From Pantoea sp. Ep11b (lineage in GTDB: Bacteria; Pseudomonadota; Gammaproteobacteria; Enterobacterales; Enterobacteriaceae), in NCBI RefSeq assembly GCF_040783975.1, contig NZ_CP160631.1, positions 1,488,001-1,552,000 on the forward strand: DNA of 64,000 nucleotides. Direction: 5' to 3'. A model generated the notes under the pieces. That model was not told the DNA's origin. It saw only the letters and a program-made list of their open reading frames with translations, and did not search any database. This document shows, one piece after another, positions 19,893-28,472 of the stretch. A program made the translations under genes and the position numbers. Position 1 is the first letter of the stretch. Every line of letters starts with the position of its first letter.

Positions 19893-21188
19893 ATGAAGCA
19901 AGCTCTTCGCGTTACGTTAGGCTTTTTTATCCTGCTGTGGGCAGCCGTGCTGCATGCAGAGGTCCGGATTGAGATCACCCAGGGCGTGAACACCGCACGT
20001 CCGATTGGTGTGGTGCCGTTTAAATGGGCCGGCGCTGGCGCCGCGCCGGAAGATGTGGGCGGCATCGTGGCCGCTGACCTGCGCAACAGCGGCAAATTCA
20101 ATCCGCTGGATCGCTCACGTCTGCCACAGCAGCCCACCAGCGCGCAGGAAGTGCAGCCTGCCGCCTGGAGCGCGCTCGGCATCGATGCAGTCGTGGTAGG
20201 TCAGGTCGCCGCTAACCCGGATGGCAGCTATCAGGTCTCTTACCAGCTGGTGGATACCGGCGGCGCGCCAGGGACCGTACTGGCTCAGAACTCCTACAAA
20301 GTGACGAAGCAGTGGCTGCGTTATGCGGCGCACACTGCCAGTGATGAAACTTTCCAGAAGCTGACCGGCATCAAGGGCGCTTTCCGCACCCGTATCGCCT
20401 ATGTCGTACAGACTAACGGCGGGCAGTTCCCGTATGAGCTCCGCGTGGCCGATTACGATGGTTACAACCAGTTCGTCGTGCACCGTTCACCCCAGCCGCT
20501 GATGTCACCGGCCTGGTCTCCGGACGGCAGCAAAGTTGCCTATGTAACCTTTGAAAGTGGCAAGTCGGCACTGGTGGTTCAGACACTCTCTAACGGTGCG
20601 ATCCGTCAGGTGGCTTCGTATCCACGCCATAACGGTGCCCCGGCGTTCTCGCCGGACGGTTCTAAGCTGGCGTTCGCGCTCTCTAAAACCGGCAGCCTGA
20701 ACCTTTATGTGATGGATCTGGCCTCTGGTCAGACGCGTCAGGTGACCGATGGTCGCTATAACAGCACTGAACCGACCTGGTTCCCGGACAGCCAGACACT
20801 GGCGTATACCTCCGACCAGGCCGGTGCGCCTCAGATCTACAAAATTGGCGTTAATGGCGGCACGCCACAGCGTATTACCTGGGAAGGCGGTCAGAACCAG
20901 GACGCGGATGTCGCTACAGACGGTAAATCAATGGTGATGATCAGCACCAGCGGTGGTGCGCAACACGTCGCCAAACAGGATCTGGAAACGGGAGCCGTTC
21001 AAACGTTAACGGACACGTTCCTGGATGAAACGCCGAGCCTGGCACCAAACGGCACAATGGTAATCTACAGCTCTACTCAGGGTATGGGTTCCGTGCTGCA
21101 TCTGGTTTCAACCGACGGCCGTTTCAAAGCGCGTCTTCCGGCAACCGATGGACAGGTAAAATTTCCTGCCTGGTCGCCGTATCTGTAA
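19893..21188 (+). CDS. tolB: Tol-Pal system beta-propeller protein TolB
   Basis: Periplasmic protein that binds Pal and TolA. The 431-residue precursor has a signal peptide ([22 protein letters not shown], cut after about residue 22). An N-terminal alpha/beta domain is followed by a six-bladed propeller with repeated SPDGSK-type motifs ([38 protein letters not shown]). A GGGAGATAAA ribosome-binding site precedes the ATG. A 114-base gap after tolA may hold the internal promoter known for tolB-pal in E. coli. Confidence 0.97.
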   Translation: MKQALRVTLGFFILLWAAVLHAEVRIEITQGVNTARPIGVVPFKWAGAGAAPEDVGGIVAADLRNSGKFNPLDRSRLPQQPTSAQEVQPAAWSALGIDAVVVGQVAANPDGSYQVSYQLVDTGGAPGTVLAQNSYKVTKQWLRYAAHTASDETFQKLTGIKGAFRTRIAYVVQTNGGQFPYELRVADYDGYNQFVVHRSPQPLMSPAWSPDGSKVAYVTFESGKSALVVQTLSNGAIRQVASYPRHNGAPAFSPDGSKLAFALSKTGSLNLYVMDLASGQTRQVTDGRYNSTEPTWFPDSQTLAYTSDQAGAPQIYKIGVNGGTPQRITWEGGQNQDADVATDGKSMVMISTSGGAQHVAKQDLETGAVQTLTDTFLDETPSLAPNGTMVIYSSTQGMGSVLHLVSTDGRFKARLPATDGQVKFPAWSPYL

Positions 21189-21239
21189 TGTCTGATCCGT
21201 CAGACATCGCAAACAATAAACAATAATGGGATTTTTGAA

Positions 21240-21767
21240 ATGCAACTGAACAAAGTGCTGAAGGGTTTGATGCTGGCTCTGCCGGTTCTGGCAGTAGCGG
21301 CTTGTAGCTCACACAAAAACAACAACAATGACCAGACTGGCATGGGCGCTGATGGCGCTTACGGTGCAAACTCTGGCATGAACGGCAACGGCGGCAACAT
21401 GTCTTCTGACGAGCAGGCTCGTCTGCAGATGCAGCAGCTGCAGCAGAACAACATCGTGTACTTCGGTCTGGACAAATATGATGTCCAGTCTGATTACGCA
21501 CAGATGCTGGATCAGCACGCAAGCTTCCTGCGCAGCAACCCGTCTTACAAAGTGACCATCGAAGGTCATGCGGATGAGCGCGGTACGCCGGAATACAACA
21601 TCGCCCTGGGCGAACGTCGTGCTAACGCTGTGAAAATGTACCTGCAGGGTAAAGGCGTGTCGGCTGATCAGATGTCTATCGTTTCTTACGGTAAAGAGAA
21701 GCCAGCCGTTCTGGGTCATGACGAAGCAGCGTACTCTAAAAACCGTCGTGCCGTACTGGTCTACTAA
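21240..21767 (+). CDS. pal: Peptidoglycan-associated lipoprotein Pal
   Basis: Outer-membrane lipoprotein that tethers the membrane to peptidoglycan. The 175-residue precursor has a lipoprotein signal with lipobox ending at Cys22 (LAVAACSS). It then has a flexible Gly/Asn/Met linker and an OmpA-like domain with [20 protein letters not shown], which binds diaminopimelate. The C-terminus [11 protein letters not shown] is conserved. cpoB follows after nine bases. Confidence 0.98.
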   Translation: MQLNKVLKGLMLALPVLAVAACSSHKNNNNDQTGMGADGAYGANSGMNGNGGNMSSDEQARLQMQQLQQNNIVYFGLDKYDVQSDYAQMLDQHASFLRSNPSYKVTIEGHADERGTPEYNIALGERRANAVKMYLQGKGVSADQMSIVSYGKEKPAVLGHDEAAYSKNRRAVLVY

Positions 21768-21776
21768 GAGAATCAC

Positions 21777-22571
21777 ATGGTTAGTAACTTCAGACGTCAT
21801 CTGTTGAGTCTGTCGTTACTGATTGGCGTAGCGGCCCCCTGGGCCGCTAATGCCCAAGCGTCAATCAGTAGCGTTGGCTCCGGCTCGGTCGAAGACCGTG
21901 TCACCACTCTTGAACGAATCTCCAATGCCCAGGCTCAGCTAATGCAACAACTGCAGCAGCAGATGAGCGATAACCAGCGTGATATCGATGCGCTGCGTGG
22001 GCAAATCCAGCAAAATACGTATCAGCTGAATCAGGTGGTCGAGCGGCAGAAGCAGCTTTACCAGCAGATCGACAGCCTGAGCAGCGCCAGCAGCAGCGGT
22101 GGTCAGCAGGCGGCCGGCGGCGATGCTGCAGCAGATACCGGCGCAGCAGCCACCGCAGGCGCGGCCGCATCGGCGCAGAGTGCTCCGGCGCAGACCGGTG
22201 ACGCTAACAGCGATTACAATGCGGCTGTGGCGCTGATTCTGGAGAAGAAGCAGTATGACCAGGCGATCAGCGCGCTTCAGGCGTGGGTAAAACGTTACCC
22301 GGATTCGACCTATCAGCCGAATGCGAATTACTGGCTGGGTCAGCTGAACTACAACAAAGGTAAAAAGGACGACGCGGCTTACTATTACGCCACGGTAGTG
22401 AAGAACTATCCGAAGTCGCCGAAAGCCGCAGAAGCGCTGTTTAAAGTGGGCGTCATCATGCAGGAGAAAAAAGACACGGCGAAAGCCAAAGCGGTCTTCC
22501 AGCAGGTGATCAAACTTTATCCGGATAGCGATTCTGCGAAACAGGCTCAGAAACGTCTGGCAAGCCTGTAA
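21777..22571 (+). CDS. cpoB: Cell division coordinator CpoB
   Basis: Periplasmic TPR protein that couples PBP1B activity with Tol energy during division. The 264-residue precursor has a signal peptide (cleavage near ANAQA, residue 26), a coiled-coil trimerisation segment rich in Gln (about 40-100), an Ala/Gly linker (about 103-140), and a TPR domain (about 145-260: YNAAVALILEKKQYDQAISAL, YPDSTYQPNANYWLGQ). It is the last gene of the tol-pal cluster. Confidence 0.95.
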   Translation: MVSNFRRHLLSLSLLIGVAAPWAANAQASISSVGSGSVEDRVTTLERISNAQAQLMQQLQQQMSDNQRDIDALRGQIQQNTYQLNQVVERQKQLYQQIDSLSSASSSGGQQAAGGDAAADTGAAATAGAAASAQSAPAQTGDANSDYNAAVALILEKKQYDQAISALQAWVKRYPDSTYQPNANYWLGQLNYNKGKKDDAAYYYATVVKNYPKSPKAAEALFKVGVIMQEKKDTAKAKAVFQQVIKLYPDSDSAKQAQKRLASL

Positions 22572-22657
22572 TCTGACCGGTTTTGACCAGATATCGTGTG
22601 ATTTCTGGTCTTGCCGTATGAAAGGTAAGCAGTTGACGCCTCTGGCAGAAATAAGAG

Positions 22658-22685
22658 TTGCGCTACCTCGCTAAATCAGTAATAT
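22658..22685 (+). promoter_or_regulatory. Candidate promoter of the tRNA-Lys operon
   Basis: TTGCGC at 22658 and TAATAT at 22680 are 16 bases apart and followed by a GC-rich stretch (GCCGCCGTTGCC), the kind of discriminator seen at stringently controlled stable-RNA promoters. An alternative -35, TTGACG, lies at 22633. Confidence 0.55.
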
Positions 22686-22736
22686 ATGCCGCCGTTGCCG
22701 GGACACATTGCAGATGTGTCTGGTAAGCCTGAAGAT

Positions 22737-22812
22737 GGGTCGTTAGCTCAGTTGGTAGAGCAGTTGACTTTTAATCAATTGGTCGCAGGTTCGAATCCTG
22801 CACGACCCACCA
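22737..22812 (+). tRNA. lysT: tRNA-Lys (anticodon TTT), copy 1
   Basis: A 76-base cloverleaf: acceptor GGGTCGT/ACGACCC, D-arm GCTC/GAGC, anticodon arm GTTGA-CTTTTAA-TCAAT with anticodon TTT, T-arm GCAGG-TTCGAAT-CCTGC, and encoded CCA. First of three near-identical genes; a 71-base spacer follows. Confidence 0.99.
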
Positions 22813-22883
22813 TCTTCTTCAGACCCGCGTTAATCGCGCCGTGTTACGAAGAAGCCTTCAGCATCGCTTCACAGTCATAAGAT

Positions 22884-22959
22884 GGGTCGTTAGCTCAGTT
22901 GGTAGAGCAGTTGACTTTTAATCAATTGGTCGCAGGTTCGAATCCTGCACGACCCACCA
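22884..22959 (+). tRNA. tRNA-Lys (anticodon TTT), copy 2
   Basis: Same 76-base sequence as copy 1 with CTTTTAA anticodon loop and encoded CCA. A 47-base spacer separates it from copy 3. The valine tRNA genes interspersed here in E. coli are absent. Confidence 0.99.
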
Positions 22960-23006
22960 TCTTATCTCAGCCGCCCGGCGTGCTGAACGATTGTAAGCCC
23001 CCCAGC

Positions 23007-23082
23007 GGGTCGTTAGCTCAGTTGGTAGAGCAGTTGACTTTTAATCAATTGGTCGCAGGTTCGAATCCTGCACGACCCACCA
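23007..23082 (+). tRNA. tRNA-Lys (anticodon TTT), copy 3
   Basis: Third identical 76-base tRNA-Lys with encoded CCA. Its last 19 bases start the 119-bp direct repeat described below, and a terminator hairpin begins seven bases after its CCA. Confidence 0.99.
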
Positions 23083-23182
23083 ATTCAGAAAAAAGCGCCT
23101 TTAAGGCGCTTTTTTCGTTTCTGACGCACGGTGATAATCGTGCAGGATGAGAACCTGCCGCAGGTCCGACTGAATCGCCTGC
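23064..23182 (+). repeat. 119-bp direct repeat, copy A (starts in tRNA-Lys 3' end)
   Basis: This segment runs from AATCCTGCACGACCCACC of the third tRNA-Lys through the terminator to GAATCGCCTGC. It recurs at 23240-23358 with only two substitutions, at an offset of 176 bases. Confidence 0.95.
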
Positions 23183-23258
23183 GATTCAGGCTGATGCGTG
23201 AGCATCACCCGGAGGGCGAGGCCCGTAAGGGCCGATGGCAATCCTGCACGACCCACCC
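23083..23258 (+). ncRNA. RtT-like repeat unit behind the tRNA-Lys genes
   Basis: This 176-base unit follows the last tRNA and ends in a second tRNA-Lys 3' end (AATCCTGCACGACCCACC). It contains the terminator, a segment inverted relative to the tRNA T-arm (23138-23158), and three compact hairpins: GAATCGC/GCGATTC at 23172-23187, TGATGC/GCATCA at 23192-23207, and GGCCC/GGGCC at 23220-23233. The layout closely parallels the 178-bp repeats of E. coli tyrT, each marked by 19 bases of tRNA 3' end, from which RtT RNA derives. I assign it to that class by architecture; family membership and function are unproven. Confidence 0.7.
23089..23115 (+). terminator. Intrinsic terminator after tRNA-Lys
   Basis: AAAAAAGCGCC-TTTAA-GGCGCTTTTTT is a GC stem with flanking A and T tracts, so it can act in either orientation. 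It is the first terminator behind the tRNA operon. Confidence 0.9.
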
Positions 23259-23358
23259 ATTCAGAAGAAAGCGCCTTTAAGGCGCTTTTTTCGTTTCTGA
23301 CGCACGGTGATAATCGTGCAGGATGAGAACCTGCCGCAGGTCCGACTGAATCGCCTGC
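23240..23358 (+). repeat. 119-bp direct repeat, copy B (tRNA 3' remnant plus second terminator)
   Basis: Copy B begins with 18 bases of the tRNA-Lys 3' end but lacks the rest of the tRNA. It differs from copy A by C for A after the ACC and G for A in the A-tract. Similarity stops at 23358, so the second unit is truncated relative to the 176-base period. Confidence 0.95.
23265..23291 (+). terminator. Second copy of the tRNA-operon terminator
   Basis: The same GCGCC-TTTAA-GGCGC stem as at 23089-23115, with one A-tract change. It gives the operon a backup terminator and, read on the minus strand, also lies just beyond the ada-alkA stop. Confidence 0.85.
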
Positions 23359-23378
23359 CCGCCTCCTCACTGCCACCG

Positions 23379-24854
23379 TTACAGCTTTTTCTTCGTCTTC
23401 GCCACCGCCAGGCTCTCCCAGATATGCATCACCGCATAGCTGCGCCAGGGACGCCAGGCGAGTGAGCGCGCCTCGGCCTGTGAGGCCGTCATGCCGCCCA
23501 GATTATTGCGGATGGCGATATCCTCTTTAGGAAAGGCATCCGGCCAGCGCAGGGCGCGCATCGCAATATAGTGTGCGGTCCAGGGACCAATACCCGGCAG
23601 GCTGACCAGCTTCTTTATCACCTCGTCTGGTGACTGAGCGGCACTGAGCCGCAGATCGCCGCTGGCACAGGCCGTAGCAAAGGCGATGATGGCTCGGGAG
23701 CGCGCGGCGCTGACGATGCCGAGCGGCGCCACATCATCCACCGACGACGCAGCGATGCGTTCAGGCAGCGCCGTGTAGCGGGTCAGATCGGGAAAAGGCG
23801 TCTCACAGGGCTCGCCAAACGCGGCGGCAAAACGGCTGCTGACGGTGGTCGCCGCTTTAACCGTGACCTGCTGGCCGATAATGGCACGCACGCCCAGCTC
23901 AAAGGCGTCAAACGCGCCAGGCACGCGCAGCCCGGGATGAGCAAGCAGGCTGGGGGCCAGCAGCGGGTCCTGAGACAGGCAGGCCGCGATACGCTGCGGC
24001 TGAGCATCCAGATCGAACAGATCGCGCAGGCGACGTAACAGCAGCGGCAGCACCGGTGTCAGCGAGGCAGAGAGCGTCACCTGCAGCGCATTCTTCTGCG
24101 GCAGATGCGACACGCTGACCCAGCCCCGACAGCGGCCCAGCGCCACAGTGCGCCGCCAGCTGCCATCCTCCACCGCTTCAACCTCTTTCATCAGGTGCGT
24201 CTGCAAAAACCAGAGCATCGCCGCCCAGTCATAGGGCGGGCGATAAGTCAGCCGCAGCGTAATGCGGTCGCCTGGCTGTGTAGCCTGAACTGCGGGCTCA
24301 TCCCGGCGCAGCGCGCTGGGCGTCATCCGATAGCGCGCCTGAAAGACATCGTTAAAACGCCGCAGGCTGCGGAAACCGCTGGCGTAGGCGACCTCCGTGA
24401 TCGGCAACCGGGTCTCCGTCAGCAGCTGTTTTGCCAGCAGCATACGCCGCGTCTGTTTCAGCTCCAGCGGCGATACCCCCAGCTCCTGCTGCACGATGCG
24501 CCGCAGCTGGCGCAGACTGAGTCCGAACTCCGCCGCAATCGCATCCAGCCCTTCGCGCTCCTCCAGCATCCCCTCCTCAATGCGCTGAACCAGCCGCTCC
24601 GCCACGCGATGAGGCTGATCGACCGGTGCGTTACCCGGCGCCAGCTCAGGGCGACAGCGCAGACAGGGGCGAAAGCGGGCTTTCTCCGCCGCCTCGGCGC
24701 TGCTGAAGAACAGACAGTTTTTAAGCATCGGGGCTTTCACCGGACAGACCGGACGGCAGTAGATGCCGGTGGAGGTGACGCCCACAAAGAAAACGCCGTC
24801 GAAGCGGGTATCGCGGGAGGTCAGTGCCTGGTAGGCAATGTCGGGACTGAGCAT
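23379..24854 (-). CDS. Ada-type regulator fused to AlkA 3-methyladenine glycosylase
   Basis: A 491-residue alkylation-repair protein. Residues 1-75 are an Ada zinc/methyl-acceptor domain with cysteines 33, 37, 64 and 67 in the order of Ada Cys38/42/69/72. Residues about 85-185 form an AraC-type helix-turn-helix (LSLRQLRRIVQQELGVSPLEL ... ASGFRSLRRFNDVF). Residues about 195-300 are an AlkA N-terminal domain. Residues about 310-475 are an HhH-GPD glycosylase with SLPGIGPWTAHYIAMR and the catalytic Asp in FPKEDIAIR. E. coli keeps Ada and AlkA separate. It faces away from the methyltransferase gene at 25013, which supplies the activity missing here. Confidence 0.93.
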   Translation of the reverse strand: MLSPDIAYQALTSRDTRFDGVFFVGVTSTGIYCRPVCPVKAPMLKNCLFFSSAEAAEKARFRPCLRCRPELAPGNAPVDQPHRVAERLVQRIEEGMLEEREGLDAIAAEFGLSLRQLRRIVQQELGVSPLELKQTRRMLLAKQLLTETRLPITEVAYASGFRSLRRFNDVFQARYRMTPSALRRDEPAVQATQPGDRITLRLTYRPPYDWAAMLWFLQTHLMKEVEAVEDGSWRRTVALGRCRGWVSVSHLPQKNALQVTLSASLTPVLPLLLRRLRDLFDLDAQPQRIAACLSQDPLLAPSLLAHPGLRVPGAFDAFELGVRAIIGQQVTVKAATTVSSRFAAAFGEPCETPFPDLTRYTALPERIAASSVDDVAPLGIVSAARSRAIIAFATACASGDLRLSAAQSPDEVIKKLVSLPGIGPWTAHYIAMRALRWPDAFPKEDIAIRNNLGGMTASQAEARSLAWRPWRSYAVMHIWESLAVAKTKKKL

Positions 24855-25012
24855 GGCATTTCTCCGGTAAAGAGCCGCAGTCTATACCGGCAAACGCCGT
24901 CAGACTGGCTGTTTTCGGACAGCACAATAGTTTAGCGCCATGACCGGAAACAGCCAGTCAGTCCACGGAAAAGTGCGATAATGGGCGACAGAATCGCGAC
25001 GGGAGAATCACC

Positions 25013-25540
25013 ATGTACTACTTCAGAATGATAGCCACCCCGGTGGGTGAGCTTAAACTGGTCGCCAGCGACAGCGGCCTGGCGGGTATCCTGTGGGAAA
25101 ATGACGATCCGAAACGCACCCGATTTCTGCCGCAGGTGCAGGATGACGACCATCCTGTTCTGCGTGAAACCGGGCGTCAGCTTAAGGCGTATTTTGCCGG
25201 AGAGCGGCGCGACTTCGAGCTGCCGCTTGATTTTGTCGGCACCGATTTCCAGAAAAAAGTCTGGCAGGCGCTGATAGCGATCCCGTTTGGCGAAACGCGC
25301 AGCTACAGCCAGATTGCGCGGGAGATCGGCCATCCGCTGGCCGTGCGTGCGGTCGGCGCGGCCAACGGGCGTAATCCGCTCTCGATTGTCGCGCCGTGCC
25401 ATCGGGTTATCGGATCCAACGGCAAGCTCACCGGCTTTGCGGGCGGGCTGGAGATCAAAGCCTTCCTGCTGTCGCTGGAAAGCGCGCAGCCATCGCTGGC
25501 GCTGGCCGGGGAAACACCGCCGGCGGGACAGGCCTTATGA
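25013..25540 (+). CDS. ogt: Methylated-DNA--protein-cysteine methyltransferase
   Basis: Suicide repair protein that takes alkyl groups from O6-alkylguanine or O4-alkylthymine. The 175-residue protein has the active-site signature IVAPCHRVIG with Cys129, the helix-turn-helix segment SYSQIAREIG, and the Asn-hinge AVGAANGRNPLS. Its C-terminus runs about 20 residues past the core. It could equally be named as an Ada C-terminal-type homologue. It is divergent from the Ada-AlkA fusion across 158 bases, so shared induction by alkylation is likely but no operator was identified. Confidence 0.9.
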   Translation: MYYFRMIATPVGELKLVASDSGLAGILWENDDPKRTRFLPQVQDDDHPVLRETGRQLKAYFAGERRDFELPLDFVGTDFQKKVWQALIAIPFGETRSYSQIAREIGHPLAVRAVGAANGRNPLSIVAPCHRVIGSNGKLTGFAGGLEIKAFLLSLESAQPSLALAGETPPAGQAL

Positions 25541-25589
25541 CCCAACAGGAATAAAAAGCTCACGACAGGGCCGGTTTTTTCCGCTATCG

Positions 25590-25607
25590 TGTTTAGCATA
25601 TAAAACA
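25590..25607. promoter_or_regulatory. Candidate NadR operator before nadA
   Basis: TGTTTA-N6-AAAACA differs by one base from the NadR box TGTTTA-N6-TAAACA and lies about 75 bases before nadA. NadR repression of nadA-pnuC is established in enterobacteria; binding here is inferred. Confidence 0.7.
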
Positions 25608-25680
25608 AGATGGCGTTATCAACGTCATAAGTTGCCTGATAAGGCGATTTTCGTTAACTAGATAAAACGAGAGCTGTGTC

Positions 25681-26742
25681 ATGAGTGTGATGTTCGATCC
25701 TGAAAGCGCCGTTTACCCCTTTCCGCCGAAACCTGCCCGTTTAGGTGACGATGAGAAGGCGTTCTATCGTGAGAAAATCAAAGCGTTGCTGAAAGCACGC
25801 AACGCGGTAATGGTGGCGCATTACTACACGGATCCGGAGATTCAGGCGCTGGCAGAGGAGACGGGCGGCTGCGTTTCCGACTCCCTGGAGATGGCACGCT
25901 TTGGCAGCAATCACGCCGCAACCACGCTGCTGGTGGCCGGTGTACGCTTTATGGGGGAAACTGCCAAAATTCTCAGCCCGGAAAAAATCGTGCTGATGCC
26001 TACCCTGCAGGCGGAGTGCTCGCTGGATCTCGGCTGCCCGATTGAGGAGTTCAATGCCTTCTGCGATGCGCACCCCGATCGCACCGTCGTGGTCTATGCC
26101 AATACCTCTGCCGCCGTGAAAGCGCGTGCCGACTGGGTCGTGACCTCCAGTATTGCGGTCGAGCTGATTGAGCACCTCGACAGTCTGGGCGAAAAGATCA
26201 TCTGGGCACCGGATCGCCATCTTGGCCGTTACGTTACCCAAAAATCGGGCGCGGATGTGCTGTGCTGGCAGGGCGCCTGTATCGTGCATGACGAATTCAA
26301 AACCCAGGCCCTGCAGCGGATGAAGGCGCTCTATCCTGACGCGGCGGTGCTGGTACATCCGGAGTCGCCACAGGCGATTGTCGATCTGGCGGACGCGGTT
26401 GGCTCGACCAGTCAGCTGATTCAGGCCGCGAAGTCGCTGCCGCATCCGCAGATGATTGTGGCTACCGATCGTGGCATCTTCTACAAAATGCAGCAGGCTG
26501 TGCCGGATAAAGAGCTGCTGGAGGCGCCGACGGCGGGTGAGGGGGCGACCTGCCGCAGCTGTGCACACTGTCCGTGGATGGCGATGAACGGCCTGAAAGC
26601 CATCGCAGAGGCGCTGGAGTCGGGTGGGGTGGAACATGAGATTCAGGTAGATGAGACGCTGCGTGAGGCGGCGTTACTGCCGCTTAATCGCATGCTATCC
26701 TTTGCAGCAGACCTTAAACTTAACGTGAAGGGCAACGCGTAA
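25681..26742 (+). CDS. nadA: Quinolinate synthase
   Basis: Condenses iminoaspartate with dihydroxyacetone phosphate to quinolinate in de novo NAD synthesis, using a [4Fe-4S] cluster. The 353-residue protein (E. coli 347) has the three cluster cysteines in [27 protein letters not shown] and [14 protein letters not shown]. The substrate motif [12 protein letters not shown] lies near residue 40. It is the first gene of a two-gene unit with pnuC, 24 bases downstream. Confidence 0.97.
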   Translation: MSVMFDPESAVYPFPPKPARLGDDEKAFYREKIKALLKARNAVMVAHYYTDPEIQALAEETGGCVSDSLEMARFGSNHAATTLLVAGVRFMGETAKILSPEKIVLMPTLQAECSLDLGCPIEEFNAFCDAHPDRTVVVYANTSAAVKARADWVVTSSIAVELIEHLDSLGEKIIWAPDRHLGRYVTQKSGADVLCWQGACIVHDEFKTQALQRMKALYPDAAVLVHPESPQAIVDLADAVGSTSQLIQAAKSLPHPQMIVATDRGIFYKMQQAVPDKELLEAPTAGEGATCRSCAHCPWMAMNGLKAIAEALESGGVEHEIQVDETLREAALLPLNRMLSFAADLKLNVKGNA

Positions 26743-26766
26743 GCGTTTCCCGGACAGGTGCTCTGC

Positions 26767-27489
26767 ATGGACTTCTTCAGCACACACAATATTCTGGTTC
26801 ATATCCCCCTGGGGGCTGGCGGCTACGATCTCTCATGGATTGAGGCTATCGGCACCCTGGCGGGCTTACTCTGCATCTGGTTTGCCAGCCTGGAAAAAAT
26901 CATCAACTACCCATTCGGCCTGCTTAACGTCACGCTGTTTGCGGTGATTTTCTTTCAGATCCAGCTCTACGCCAGCCTGCTGCTGCAACTCTTCTTCTTT
27001 GCCGCCAACCTCTACGGCTGGTACGCCTGGAGTCGTCAGACGGCCGATAACGAGGCGGCGCTGAAAATCCGCTGGCTGCCGCTGCCCAGGGCGCTGGCCT
27101 GGGCGGCGGGTTGTGTGATCGCGATTGCGCTGATGACCCGCTATATCGACCCGGTATTCGCGCTGCTGACCCGCGCAGCCGTTGCACTGATGAACGCGCT
27201 CGGTCTGGCGGTGGCGATGCCCGAACTGCAGCCGGACGCCTTCCCGTTCTGGGATGCCTGTATGATGGTGCTGTCGATTGCGGCGATGGTGCTGATGACG
27301 CGCAAATATGTTGAGAACTGGCTGCTGTGGGTGATCATCAATGTGATCAGCGTGATGATATTCGCCCGTCAGGGCGTGTATGCGATGTCGCTGGAGTATG
27401 CGATTCTGACGCTGATTGCGCTGAATGGTTCACGTATCTGGATCCGCAGCGCGCGGCAACAGGGTTCCCGCGCGCTGTCGGCTCAGTGA
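26767..27489 (+). CDS. pnuC: Nicotinamide riboside transporter PnuC
   Basis: Inner-membrane facilitator that brings in nicotinamide riboside for NAD salvage. The ATG at 26767 gives 240 residues starting [24 protein letters not shown], matching E. coli; a GTG three codons earlier is less likely. Multiple transmembrane helices and the conserved NLLYGWYAW-type motif (here [12 protein letters not shown]) and [12 protein letters not shown] are visible. Its 3' end overlaps the convergent zitB by seven bases. Confidence 0.95.
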   Translation: MDFFSTHNILVHIPLGAGGYDLSWIEAIGTLAGLLCIWFASLEKIINYPFGLLNVTLFAVIFFQIQLYASLLLQLFFFAANLYGWYAWSRQTADNEAALKIRWLPLPRALAWAAGCVIAIALMTRYIDPVFALLTRAAVALMNALGLAVAMPELQPDAFPFWDACMMVLSIAAMVLMTRKYVENWLLWVIINVISVMIFARQGVYAMSLEYAILTLIALNGSRIWIRSARQQGSRALSAQ

Positions 27490-28472
27490 GTGTGCGCCTT
27501 GCCGCTGGCGTGAGCAGCATCATGCCTGTGGTCATGATCGTGCGCATGGTGATGGCCGCTGGCCGCCGCGCTGCTTAAGCCCAGTTCACAGTCGGCTCCG
27601 GTGCAGGGCTGATACTCCATCTGCACCGTGGCATGTTCAATCTGATAGTGCTTCCGCAGATAGTCGTGAATACGGTGCAGCAGCGCATCATGATCGTAAG
27701 GCGGGATCACCTGTGCGTGCAGCGTCAGCAGCGGCTTTTCCCCCACCTGCCACAAATGCACATGGTGAACATTGCGCACCTCGGCGATGTTCAGTGTAAG
27801 ATCGCGCATCAGCCGGTTCACATCCAGCGAATGCGGGGCGCCTTCCAGTAACTCCTGCAGACTCTCCCGCAGCAGCGACCAGGCGCTGCGCAGCACCAGC
27901 AGCGAAACCAGCAGTGACAGAATCGGGTCGATAGGCATCCAGCCGGTCAGCAGAATGATCACCGCCGCGACAATCGCCCCCACCGACCCCAGCAGATCCC
28001 CCATCACATGCAGCGCGGCGGCGCGCACGTTGAGGTTTTTCTCTTCGCTGCCGTGATGCAGCAGCCAGAACGACAGAATATTGGCGACCAGGCCACCAAT
28101 CGCAATCCCCAGCATCAGGCCGCCGGTCACCGGCTGCGGATCGGCAAAGCGGCGCACCGCCTCCCAGACGATCAGCGCGGTGATGCCCAGCAGCGCGATG
28201 GCGTTCACAAAGGCCGCCAGGGTGGTCAGCCGCAGCAGACCAAAGGTGTGGCGTGCGTTGGGTTTGCGCCGTGAAAACTGCACGGCCAGCAGCGCCATCA
28301 GCAGCGCGGCGGCATCGGTCAGCATATGCCCGGCATCGGCCAGCAGCGCCAGCGAGCCGGAGATCCAGCCGCCGATGACTTCGGCAACCATAAAGAGAAC
28401 GGTCACCCCGAAGGCGGCCGCCAGACGCGTGCGATTACTGTCCTGCCCGCTATGAGTGTGGGTGTGTGCCAT
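27483..28472 (-). CDS. zitB: Zinc efflux transporter ZitB (CDF family)
   Basis: Proton-coupled cation diffusion facilitator exporting Zn2+ from the cytosol. The 329-residue protein begins with a His-rich MAHTHTHSG and ends in a second His cluster ([11 protein letters not shown]). The metal site is formed by [12 protein letters not shown] (TM2) and HVMGDLLGS (TM5). The C-terminal cytosolic domain contains [12 protein letters not shown]. Its start overlaps the end of the upstream kinase gene by 23 bases, an unusual junction that suggests it may be transcribed with the kinase in part. Confidence 0.95.
   Translation of the reverse strand: MAHTHTHSGQDSNRTRLAAAFGVTVLFMVAEVIGGWISGSLALLADAGHMLTDAAALLMALLAVQFSRRKPNARHTFGLLRLTTLAAFVNAIALLGITALIVWEAVRRFADPQPVTGGLMLGIAIGGLVANILSFWLLHHGSEEKNLNVRAAALHVMGDLLGSVGAIVAAVIILLTGWMPIDPILSLLVSLLVLRSAWSLLRESLQELLEGAPHSLDVNRLMRDLTLNIAEVRNVHHVHLWQVGEKPLLTLHAQVIPPYDHDALLHRIHDYLRKHYQIEHATVQMEYQPCTGADCELGLSSAAASGHHHAHDHDHRHDAAHASGKAHTH

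Noticed and set aside
22686..23150. Short frames reading through the tRNA-Lys genes
   Set aside because: Their repeated peptide comes from translating the tRNA sequence itself.
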